Assembly (NCBI GenBank): GCA_037445635.1
Contig: JBBIKC010000005.1
Span: 29,503-93,502 of the forward strand
DNA from: JBFMCC01 sp037445635
GTDB taxonomy: Bacteria > Chloroflexota > Anaerolineae > Anaerolineales > Villigracilaceae
Direction: 5' to 3'
Length of the DNA stretch: 64,000 nucleotides
The notes beneath the pieces are model-generated. The model made no database searches. It saw only the letters and a list, made by a program, of their open reading frames with translations, and was not told the origin of the DNA. Shown here in pieces: positions 1 to 7,030 of the stretch (the stretch's first letter is position 1; each line of letters begins with the position of its first letter). Both the position numbers and the translations under genes were made by a program.

Positions 1-339
1 TTTCTCCTTGATGGCCAGGTCCAGCATGGCGTGGATCTGGCGCGTCACTTCGAGTTCCCAATCCACCGACATCTGGAAGGCCTTCTCGGCCGATTCGATT
101 TGATACTTCGGCGCGGCAACGGCAGGGACATTAACGTCCGCCCCCACCTCGGTCAGGTAATCGAAAAACTTGAGAGCATGTTCGCGTTCCTCCTCGGACT
201 GCTTCTTGAAGAATTCCGCCAGTTTCTTCATCGCCTGTCCTTCAAAGTAGGCCGCGATTTGCAAGTATTGATTCGACGCGCCCAGTTCGTTCCCGATCTG
301 GGCGTTCATCAGGCCGGCCAGGGTTCCACTGATATGCAT
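1..339 (-). CDS. ftnA: Ferritin, 3' end cut by window edge
   Basis: Non-haem iron-storage ferritin. 113 codons are visible from the ATG at 339; the C-terminal part runs off the window (the family is usually 160-170 aa). Ferroxidase-type ligands are visible: the Glu in IGNELGASNQY near residue 17 and the EREHA motif near residues 50-54, in the four-helix-bundle pattern. A strong ribosome site (AAAGGAG) lies 6-7 nt upstream of the ATG. The subunit should assemble into a cytoplasmic cage that oxidises and stores Fe(II). It is transcribed away from the palindromic repeat at 389-508. Family assignment is firm; the exact ferritin subtype is not. Confidence 0.9.
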   Translation of the reverse strand, partial: MHISGTLAGLMNAQIGNELGASNQYLQIAAYFEGQAMKKLAEFFKKQSEEEREHALKFFDYLTEVGADVNVPAVAAPKYQIESAEKAFQMSVDWELEVTRQIHAMLDLAIKEK

Positions 340-388
340 GAGATTCTCCTTTCAGAATCAACCAGAAGTCATCTCAAAAATAAGCGGT

Positions 389-508
389 TGTCATTGCGAG
401 GAGGGCATAGCCCGACGAAGCAATCCCCAATTCTACGAGGTCACCTCGTTTTCAAGGAGATTGCTTCCCTTCGACAGGCTCAGGGCAAGCGCTTCGCTCG
501 CAATGACG
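389..508. repeat. Dispersed palindromic repeat, copy 1
   Basis: The outer arms TCATTGCGAG (391-400) and CTCGCAATGA (497-506) are exact reverse complements, and the inner arms GAAGCAATC and GATTGCTTC pair as well, so the whole element can fold into a long interrupted hairpin. The same arms recur at 52662-52748 with a different centre. It lies between the ferritin gene and the end of the first M42 gene; nothing else is seen in this intergenic stretch. Confidence 0.85.
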
Positions 509-569
509 GGGCCGGTCAGTATTTTTGAGACAAGTTCCAGTAAATTTACCATGCCAAATTACATTCCGC

Positions 570-1574
570 TCACTTCAGCTCAATCGGCGAGCGCAAGAGG
601 GCAACGAGCAATTTGATCGAATTTTGCAGGTCGCCAAAATCGATCATCTCGGACGGGGAATGCACATATCGCACAGGCACCGACAGCGCGCCCGCCAGCG
701 CGCCGCTGCGGGTCAATTGAATGGCACGCGCGTCCGTGGAGCCGCCTTCGAGCACTTCGAGCTGGTACGGGATGCGCGCCTTCTCCGCCGTGCGCCGCAT
801 CCAATCCACCAGGCGCGGATCGGCGATCATACCCGAGTCTTTGACCTTGATGGCGGGCCCCTTCCCCAGCATGACCCTGTTTCTTGCTGTGGATTTGGGC
901 GTATCGGCGGCGGGCGTGACGTCGAGGGCCAGGCCGATCTCCGGGTCCAGGCCGAAGGCCGCGGGTCCCGCCCCGCGCGAACCGACCTCCTCCTGCACGG
1001 TGAAGACCGCGGTTACCTCGTTCGGGCCGGACCCGAGTCTGCGCAACGCTTCGACGGCCATCAGCACGCCGACGCGGTTGTCCATGGACTTGGCCACCAA
1101 CCGCCCGCCCAGGTCGAGGAAAGATCGCTCGAAGGCGGCCACGTCGCCCACTTTCACAGGACAGTCATCGCGGCTCACCGCGCCTACGTCTATGAAAAAT
1201 TTATCGGGCGAAGGTTTGGAAGGCCGTTCCTCGAACTGGTTCTCGATGCCGATTACACCGCTCACGCCGTTCAAAAATCGCACGCGGCTGCCGATGACCT
1301 GGGTCGCGAACAGATAGCCGATATTGCTGAAACGCACAAAGCCATTCTCGTCCACGTGCGAGACCATCAGGCCGATCTCGTCGAGATGCGCGGCCAGCAT
1401 CACGCGCCTGCCGTTTTTCGACACCCGCCCTTTGCGGACAATCAGGCTGCCCAGCGCGTCCACGCGGACTTCGTCGGCGAAGGGCTCGACCTCTTTCGCG
1501 ACCATCTCACGGACGCTTTTTTCATAACCCGATGGGCCGAACACTTCAGTGAGGGATTTCAACAATGCCTTCAT
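570..1574 (-). CDS. M42 family aminopeptidase (paralogue 1)
   Basis: A 334-aa metal-dependent aminopeptidase of the M42 (glutamyl aminopeptidase/endoglucanase M) family, expected to form a cytoplasmic tetrahedral particle that trims peptides. Family signatures are visible: AAHLDEIG (metal-binding His), KSMDNRVGV (bridging Asp), and VQEEVGSRGA (catalytic and metal Glu pair), followed by LALDVTPAAD and a C-terminal YVHSPSE His motif. It is the last gene of a five-gene minus-strand operon; its ATG overlaps the stop of the S51-like gene by 4 bp. It is one of three M42 paralogues here, which differ enough not to be a recent duplication. Substrate preference cannot be read from sequence. Confidence 0.9.
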   Translation of the reverse strand: MKALLKSLTEVFGPSGYEKSVREMVAKEVEPFADEVRVDALGSLIVRKGRVSKNGRRVMLAAHLDEIGLMVSHVDENGFVRFSNIGYLFATQVIGSRVRFLNGVSGVIGIENQFEERPSKPSPDKFFIDVGAVSRDDCPVKVGDVAAFERSFLDLGGRLVAKSMDNRVGVLMAVEALRRLGSGPNEVTAVFTVQEEVGSRGAGPAAFGLDPEIGLALDVTPAADTPKSTARNRVMLGKGPAIKVKDSGMIADPRLVDWMRRTAEKARIPYQLEVLEGGSTDARAIQLTRSGALAGALSVPVRYVHSPSEMIDFGDLQNSIKLLVALLRSPIELK

Positions 1575-2299
1575 GGTTTCCTTGTCTGCAACGGAACTTC
1601 GTCGCCTGCTTTATAAACCTGCGTGCCCTGTTTTGTGATGACAGAAACGGTCTGCCTTCCCATCACGCGCCACGTCCCGCCCAGCCTGCCGACCAGCGCG
1701 GTGTCCTCGTCCAACCCGAGCATCCATTCATCATTTTTCAATTTCTTCCGCAAGGCGAGTATGAATGGCCTCCAAAGAGCAGGTATGGCATCGAAATGCG
1801 GAATGATGTAACGGGCGGGCAGGACGCCAAATCCGTTCAGACTGGTAAACGCCATTCGGCGGATGTCTGGCACGAACTGGCCCAGAATCATCGCGCCCGC
1901 CGAACAGCCCGCGTAGGCTGCGCCGCGCGCCCAGGCCCGTTGCGCTGCAGCCCAGGCGCGGCTGTCTTTCATCGTCTCCAGCAGGTACATCGGACTGCCC
2001 CCCGAAAAATAGATCAGGTCCGCGGCCTCGAGCAGGGACTCCCACTGCGGATCGTCGGCAGAGGCGCGGTCAATGATGCGCGTCGCGCGGACGTCCGCGC
2101 CGAGGCGCTGGAAGTGACCGAGTCCCATGCGCGACCAGCGCTCCACCGACTCGTCCCCCTCCTGCCCTGCCGCGGTCGGCAGGCAGACGACACGCGGCGT
2201 ACGCCCGTCCGCGCTCGAGTTGGCGAGCAGGTACTTGTCCACTTCGTCCATCACGGGCAAATATTCACCGGAGCCGAGCAAGGCAATCGGGCCGTTCAT
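1571..2299 (-). CDS. S51/cyanophycinase-like Ser hydrolase
   Basis: A 242-aa protein of the class-I-glutamine-amidotransferase-like fold that includes peptidase E and cyanophycinase (family S51). It opens with the characteristic MNGPIALLGSGEYLP strand and carries the nucleophile elbow YAGCSAGAM around residue 130, with an FSGGSPMYLL segment before it. S51 enzymes cleave Asp-dipeptides or the cyanophycin side chain. No cyanophycin synthetase is visible nearby, so a dipeptidase role alongside the M42 peptidases is the more likely reading. It overlaps the next M42 gene by 4 bp, which supports a common transcript. Confidence 0.8.
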   Translation of the reverse strand: MNGPIALLGSGEYLPVMDEVDKYLLANSSADGRTPRVVCLPTAAGQEGDESVERWSRMGLGHFQRLGADVRATRIIDRASADDPQWESLLEAADLIYFSGGSPMYLLETMKDSRAWAAAQRAWARGAAYAGCSAGAMILGQFVPDIRRMAFTSLNGFGVLPARYIIPHFDAIPALWRPFILALRKKLKNDEWMLGLDEDTALVGRLGGTWRVMGRQTVSVITKQGTQVYKAGDEVPLQTRKP

Positions 2300-2308
2300 A
2301 AGTCACCT

Positions 2309-3370
2309 CTAACGTTTCAATATCGCGGGCGTCATGCACGCCAGCGCGGTATGCAACAATAACAAAGTATTCTTCCAATCCTCCACGCGGCACAAGCCCG
2401 CAGCCGTGTGCGCGTACCGTCCGGGCACCGAGACGGAAATCGAAGGGACGCCCTCCAGTTGTTTATGGATGGCGCCCGCGTCGGTGCCGCCGCCCCCCGG
2501 CTGGCGGAATTGAAATGGGATATTTGTTTTTCGCGCCGTCTCCTCGAAGAAACGAATCAAACGCGGATCGTTCAGCGTGGCCGCGTCGGCCAAATACACG
2601 GCGGGGCCGAATCCAAGCCTCGTATTGTAAACGGTGTTCTCGCTCCCGTCGTGGGTCGGCAGGTCGTAGGCCGGGGTGGAATCAATGGCGATGCCGATCT
2701 GCGGATTCAGCGCGTGCGCGGCCACCTTCGCGCCGCGCAGGCCGACCTCCTCCTGCACCGTGAACGCCGCCAACAGGTCAATGTTGGGCGGCGCGTGCTT
2801 TACGAGTTCGATCAATGTCGCCACACCGATGCGATCGTCAATGGCTTTGGCAATGATGGAAGGCCCGACGCGCTGGAAACGCGTGGCGAACACGGCGCGG
2901 TCGCCGACCTGGACCTTCCCACCGCCGGGGCCAACGTCAATCCGCAACGCCTCACGCGAGACCTTGCGCTTGCGTTCACTCTCAGCGACAAGGTGAATGG
3001 GACGGATGCCGATCACGCCCGGCATGCGGCCGCGTCCCACCCAGACCGGCTTGCCAGCCATCTGGCGCTCGTCAATCGAGCCGACCGTCTCGAAGGAATA
3101 CAGCCCTTCGCCTTCGTCCGCCACGATCATGAAGCCTACCTCGTCCATGTGCGCGGCCAGCATGACGCGCAGGCGGTTCCTCCCCGACCCGCGGCGCGTG
3201 GCCAGCACGTTGCCCAGCGCGTCCACCCTGACCTCGTCCGCGGCGGGTTTGACCTGTTCGAGCACGATCTTGCGCACCTCCCCCTCGTCGCCGGAGATGG
3301 CGGACGCGTTGCACAGCCGCTCGAGGAGTTTGAGCTGGGACGCCCCAATCGAAAGCGCGGTCCGTTTCAT
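2309..3370 (-). CDS. M42 family aminopeptidase (paralogue 2)
   Basis: A 353-aa M42 aminopeptidase. The same signatures as in paralogue 1 are present: AAHMDEVGF, KAIDDRIGVA, VQEEVGLRGA, AIDSTPAYD and a late YAHTAAG His motif. It has a longer N-terminus and a glycine-rich insert (VGPGGGKVQVG) before the catalytic half. Its start overlaps the stop of the membrane-protein gene by 4 bp, and 9 bp separate its stop from the next ATG. Together with the other two paralogues it probably widens the range of N-terminal residues that can be removed; hetero-oligomers are possible but not shown. Confidence 0.9.
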   Translation of the reverse strand: MKRTALSIGASQLKLLERLCNASAISGDEGEVRKIVLEQVKPAADEVRVDALGNVLATRRGSGRNRLRVMLAAHMDEVGFMIVADEGEGLYSFETVGSIDERQMAGKPVWVGRGRMPGVIGIRPIHLVAESERKRKVSREALRIDVGPGGGKVQVGDRAVFATRFQRVGPSIIAKAIDDRIGVATLIELVKHAPPNIDLLAAFTVQEEVGLRGAKVAAHALNPQIGIAIDSTPAYDLPTHDGSENTVYNTRLGFGPAVYLADAATLNDPRLIRFFEETARKTNIPFQFRQPGGGGTDAGAIHKQLEGVPSISVSVPGRYAHTAAGLCRVEDWKNTLLLLHTALACMTPAILKR

Positions 3371-5352
3371 GGCTTCGGCACCATCACGACGAAATCAAGA
3401 TCGGCGTATTCCACACTGACCTCGTAATATCTCAACAGGGGAATACTCACCTCGCGAAGCCAGGCATTGTTCTCCTCCGCGAACAGGTCATCGGAAGTCT
3501 GCATTCGGCCGGGCGGCTCGGGCGCGATGATGAGCGCGTACTTCTGCGCGCTTATATCTGCCACGAACTGCCGCAGGGTAGGCTCGAAGCCGGTCATGGC
3601 GGCCTCCATCAGGGCGATGTTATCGTATTCGGGGACGAGCGGCACGCCCTGAATCAGATCATACATGAGCAGGTGGCGCTGGGTGATGAAGAGCACGCGT
3701 CCGCCGGAGGCCGCGGTCTCATCGGTCATGGCCTGGAGTTCGGCAAGGATTTTCTGGGAATCCTTGTTCGGAGGGATGGGCAGGCCGGGAGTCAGGCCGT
3801 GACGCGTGTAGATAACGAGAGTGGTCAGTACCGCGACGACGACCAGGAGCGGAGGAAAGGCCGGAGCCGCGGAAGCAGGCTCGCGGTCGGGAATAAAGCG
3901 GTCGAAGATTAAATAAACGGCGACGACGAGGGAAAGTAGAAAGAACGTGTCCAGATTGTGCAGGTTATCCCCTCCCCCGATCTTGGCGCTGACGACCATC
4001 CCGCCGGTCAAGAGAATGAACAGAATCGCGCCCAGGCCGAACAGACGAATCCAGTGCCAGAAGGCGCGGCGAGTCCGCAGGTGATAGATCGTCAAAGCCA
4101 GGGCAGGAGCCGCGGCGATCAACCCGGTGGGCAGGATGCCGATGGAATTCCACGACGTGGGAAACAGGCGATACCACAGCATGGTGGAGGTGAAGGCCAT
4201 GTTGTACATTTCGGGCGCGATCTCCGAGATTACCAGAAACCATTGGCGCGCGGCGAGGGCCGCCGAGAGGCCGAGAACGGAATACGAGGCGGGAGGCAAT
4301 AGATAATGCCAAAGCGGACGATTTGAAACGGGCATTTCCATCAGATACATTGCAACCGCCAGCATGGCCGGGACGGGCGCCCAGTTGATGCGGCTGATGC
4401 CCGCCCACAGCGAGGCAACAACGACCGCCAGCGCAGAGCGGACGGGGCGCCTGACGTCGAACCATGCCAGCACGGGAATGGCTGTGATAAGAAGATAGTG
4501 GAAGATCGGCGCCTGATAAAGATAATACATGCCCCACACGAGGCAGGCAAACCAGAACAGGCGATGACCGGATGAATCGCCAACGCGGCGGAGAAGCAGA
4601 AATACGACAATGAGAGCAAGAAAGAAAGCCGAGTACATTTCCCAAATGCGTTGAATCAAAATCGTCGGTCTCGGCAGAAGGAGCGGAACCGCCTCCAGGA
4701 CGTAGCGGCTGAGGTCCTGATAGAACGGCGGCAGGGACATGCCGTAGTATCTCTCGGAAAGCAACAGCGAGGCGTGGTAGTAACGGGTGGCCTCGGACCA
4801 TTTCAGAGAAAACGGCTCGCTCGAAACGCGGGAGAGGACAGCCGCGCCAAGATAAACGAACGCGAGGGCAAGCAGGGCAAACAGGACGAGGTTCGAGTGG
4901 CGCACCGATGCAAAGCGCGGAAGCCCGGCCAGGAAATACGCCGCGAGGAGACTCAGACACCAGATGAAGAGATAACGATTCGCAAACGGAGTGAACAGGG
5001 AACGAAACGACCCCATGTAGGCAAACAACAGCAGGAAGACACAAACGAGAAAACCCAGCCAGTTCAGCCGGCCCAGTCGAGTCAACGGGCGGATGCGGGC
5101 GATCAATGCCTCCAGCCGGGCGCGCCTCTTCGTCCACGTGAGAAGCGTCAGGCCGAGGAGCCCGGCCGAAAGTCCCGCGAGAGCGAGCACCAGCAGGGTG
5201 CGCCGCCAATAGACGAAGAGCACGCCGCCCTGTCCGAGATTCCAGGCGAGCGCGCCGATCAGCCAGGCAATGATTGTTAATGAAAGCCGCGTTAGTCCGA
5301 GCGGCGTCAGCGGCTCGATGCGGCGGCGGGCGACCTCGAACGCGTCAGTCAT
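3367..5352 (-). CDS. Polytopic membrane protein, unknown function
   Basis: A 661-aa integral membrane protein with many hydrophobic segments along its first 520 residues and a soluble C-terminal domain of about 130 aa that starts after the last helix (near ILAELQAMTDETA). No catalytic motif is recognised with confidence. The layout, many helices plus an extracytoplasmic C-terminal domain, resembles GT-C type glycosyltransferases, but the usual acidic loop motif is not obvious. It is embedded between two M42 genes with an 8-bp overlap upstream and a 4-bp overlap downstream, so it is co-transcribed with peptidases, which gives little help with function. Confidence 0.7.
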   Translation of the reverse strand: MTDAFEVARRRIEPLTPLGLTRLSLTIIAWLIGALAWNLGQGGVLFVYWRRTLLVLALAGLSAGLLGLTLLTWTKRRARLEALIARIRPLTRLGRLNWLGFLVCVFLLLFAYMGSFRSLFTPFANRYLFIWCLSLLAAYFLAGLPRFASVRHSNLVLFALLALAFVYLGAAVLSRVSSEPFSLKWSEATRYYHASLLLSERYYGMSLPPFYQDLSRYVLEAVPLLLPRPTILIQRIWEMYSAFFLALIVVFLLLRRVGDSSGHRLFWFACLVWGMYYLYQAPIFHYLLITAIPVLAWFDVRRPVRSALAVVVASLWAGISRINWAPVPAMLAVAMYLMEMPVSNRPLWHYLLPPASYSVLGLSAALAARQWFLVISEIAPEMYNMAFTSTMLWYRLFPTSWNSIGILPTGLIAAAPALALTIYHLRTRRAFWHWIRLFGLGAILFILLTGGMVVSAKIGGGDNLHNLDTFFLLSLVVAVYLIFDRFIPDREPASAAPAFPPLLVVVAVLTTLVIYTRHGLTPGLPIPPNKDSQKILAELQAMTDETAASGGRVLFITQRHLLMYDLIQGVPLVPEYDNIALMEAAMTGFEPTLRQFVADISAQKYALIIAPEPPGRMQTSDDLFAEENNAWLREVSIPLLRYYEVSVEYADLDFVVMVPKP

Positions 5353-6403
5353 CCCAGACGACCTTCTTCAGGAAATCTTCCTCCAGCCCGGCGGCGAACG
5401 CGGCCAGCAGGCGGCCGGCGCGCTGGATGTCCTTCATCGCGACCACTTCCACGGGCGTGTGCATGTAACGGATGGGAATGCTCAAGACCATGGTCGGCAC
5501 GCCCTCCGCGGCGATCTGCAGGCCGTCTGCTTCAGTGCCGGAGAAAGTGGGCATCGGTTCAGGCACGACGGGAATTTCCAGCCGTTCGGCCAGTTCCTTG
5601 AATTTCGCATGCAGGAAAGGATGAATGCTCGGCCCGATTCCCAGCGTCAGGCCTTTGCCGATCGGGAACGCGTCCCAGCCGGTCGCGCCGGGGCCCTTGC
5701 CGAAGGTGGTGTCCACGACGACAGCCAGCGACGGGCGCAACGCGAACGCGGACGTAACCCCGCCCGCGAAGGTCAACTCCTCCTGCACGGCAGCCGCGGC
5801 CCACACGTCCCATGCGTGGGTTTCAGTTTGTAACGCCTCGAGACACAGGGTCAGCGCCGCGACGGAGACGCGGTTGTCACTCGAATGGCCGCTCAACGTC
5901 TCGCCGCTCAGTTCGACCGGTTCATTCGCGAACGACACCAGATCCCCCACCCGCACCTGCCGCGCTACCTGCGCGGCGGTGAGACCGACATCTACCAGCA
6001 GGTGTTCCAGCCCAATTCCTTCGTCCGCGGACGAATCGGGCAACAGCCGCGCCGGCCGCTGGACAATGATGCCGGGCAACGGTTTCCGTCCGTGGACAAT
6101 GACCGGCGCGCCCGGCAGGACGCGTGTATCAATCCCGCCTACCGCGCTCAGGCGCAGGAACTCGCCGGAGATGCCCGACACCATCAAGCCGATGGCGTCC
6201 ATGTGGGCGGAGACCAATAGCGAGGGGCGCGGCGCGGCCGCGCTGCCGCGCATCAGCGCGTGGACCGAGCCGAGGCGGCTCAGGCTCACTTCGTCCGCGA
6301 GGGCGCGCCAGCGTTCCTCGATCAGACGCGCAACGGGCGTCTCATGACCGGTCAGCCCCGGCGCGGAGAGCAACGACTTAAGAAACGGGGAAATATCCGT
6401 CAT
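5345..6403 (-). CDS. M42 family aminopeptidase (paralogue 3)
   Basis: A 352-aa M42-type metallopeptidase, the most divergent of the three. Signatures are SAHMDAIGLM, SSDNRVSVA and VQEELTFAGG in place of the usual VQEEVGxRG, then VVDTTFGKG and a YMHTPVE His motif. The catalytic EE pair and metal ligands are retained, so it should be active, but the changed loop after EE may alter specificity. It is the first gene of the operon. No clear Shine-Dalgarno sequence precedes the ATG at 6403. The Thr/Pro-rich protein gene lies 21 bp upstream on the same strand. Confidence 0.88.
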   Translation of the reverse strand: MTDISPFLKSLLSAPGLTGHETPVARLIEERWRALADEVSLSRLGSVHALMRGSAAAPRPSLLVSAHMDAIGLMVSGISGEFLRLSAVGGIDTRVLPGAPVIVHGRKPLPGIIVQRPARLLPDSSADEGIGLEHLLVDVGLTAAQVARQVRVGDLVSFANEPVELSGETLSGHSSDNRVSVAALTLCLEALQTETHAWDVWAAAAVQEELTFAGGVTSAFALRPSLAVVVDTTFGKGPGATGWDAFPIGKGLTLGIGPSIHPFLHAKFKELAERLEIPVVPEPMPTFSGTEADGLQIAAEGVPTMVLSIPIRYMHTPVEVVAMKDIQRAGRLLAAFAAGLEEDFLKKVVWDD

Positions 6404-6424
6404 ATCCGGAAAAGCCAGACTCGA

Positions 6425-6901
6425 TTATGGAGTGCTGGTCGAGGAGGGTGTGGGCGTGTCCGTCGGCGGGACAGGCGTATTGGTAGGCGTAGGCGTCTCG
6501 GTTGGCGAGGGTGTGATGGACGGAGTCAGTGTAGCTGTAAATGTCGGCGTGACCGAGGGAGTCTGCGAGGGGGTCAATGTGGGTGAAGGCGTATAGGTGC
6601 GCGTCGGCGGGAGGAAAAAGGTCGGTGAGACGGTTGGGGTCAGAGTGGAGGTGGGAGTCGCGGAGGGCGTGCTCGTGAAAATGGACGGAGTCAGGCTCAG
6701 GGTCGGCGTGAGCGGACCGAGAGTCTCAGTGATGGTCGCAGTCAGGAAAGTCGCGGTGATCGTCGCAGTGGGTGTGGGCGTGCGGGTGTCGGGCGCAAGC
6801 GAGACCGCCACCCAGCCCAGGCAATAACATGGCAGGGTGGCGAGAGTGATGGCAATCAACATGATGCGGCGGCGCGCCCGGGCGGCAATGGGATCGTCCA
6901 T
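6425..6901 (-). CDS. Thr/Pro-rich membrane-anchored protein
   Basis: 158 aa from the ATG at 6901, chosen because it begins a basic N-terminus (MDDPIAARARRR) followed directly by a hydrophobic segment (IMLIAITLATLPCYCLGW). The upstream alternative ATG at 6946 adds 15 residues with no sign of being real. After the membrane segment the whole protein is a low-complexity chain of Thr, Pro and Ser in TPTPT/TPSxT units with no folded domain. Such tails behave as extended, often glycosylated, stalks. Here there is nothing after the stalk, so this may be a surface spacer or a degenerate lipoprotein-like gene. Function unknown. Confidence 0.6.
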   Translation of the reverse strand: MDDPIAARARRRIMLIAITLATLPCYCLGWVAVSLAPDTRTPTPTATITATFLTATITETLGPLTPTLSLTPSIFTSTPSATPTSTLTPTVSPTFFLPPTRTYTPSPTLTPSQTPSVTPTFTATLTPSITPSPTETPTPTNTPVPPTDTPTPSSTSTP

Positions 6902-6944
6902 GGGGCGATGATAACATGGGAGAGAGGGGTTGGTAAATGGTATC

Positions 6945-6971
6945 AAGTTTCAGGTTCCAGGTTCCAAGTTT
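6945..6971. repeat. Short word-repeat patch (CAGGTTC words)
   Basis: Imperfect iteration of the words CAGGTTC and CAAGTTT between two divergent genes, just ahead of the sbcC promoter. It resembles the patches found inside priA and glpD in using a few short words with slipping spacing. Confidence 0.6.
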
Positions 6972-7017
6972 GCCTGTCCACTTGTGTACGTGGGATATGT
7001 ACCGCGCCCCTGCAAGG

Positions 7018-7023
7018 TATAAT
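7018..7023 (+). promoter_or_regulatory. -10 box of a probable leaderless promoter (sbcC)
   Basis: A perfect TATAAT ends 7 nt before the ATG at 7031, so transcription would begin at or within a base or two of the start codon. No Shine-Dalgarno sequence fits in the gap. No convincing -35 box is seen at the expected distance. The same arrangement precedes several other genes in the window. Confidence 0.6.
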
Positions 7024-7030
7024 CCATTCC

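Noticed and set aside
525..1616. A 363-codon open frame on the plus strand
   Set aside because: Antisense to the first M42 gene, whose catalytic motifs are clear.
1571..2299. True cyanophycinase
   Set aside because: No cyanophycin synthetase or other cyanophycin gene is visible and the neighbours are general peptidases, so only the family level is claimed.
6425..6901. Thr/Pro repeats as a minisatellite or CRISPR-like array
   Set aside because: The units are irregular codon-level TP repeats in one frame, without constant spacers; ordinary low-complexity protein.
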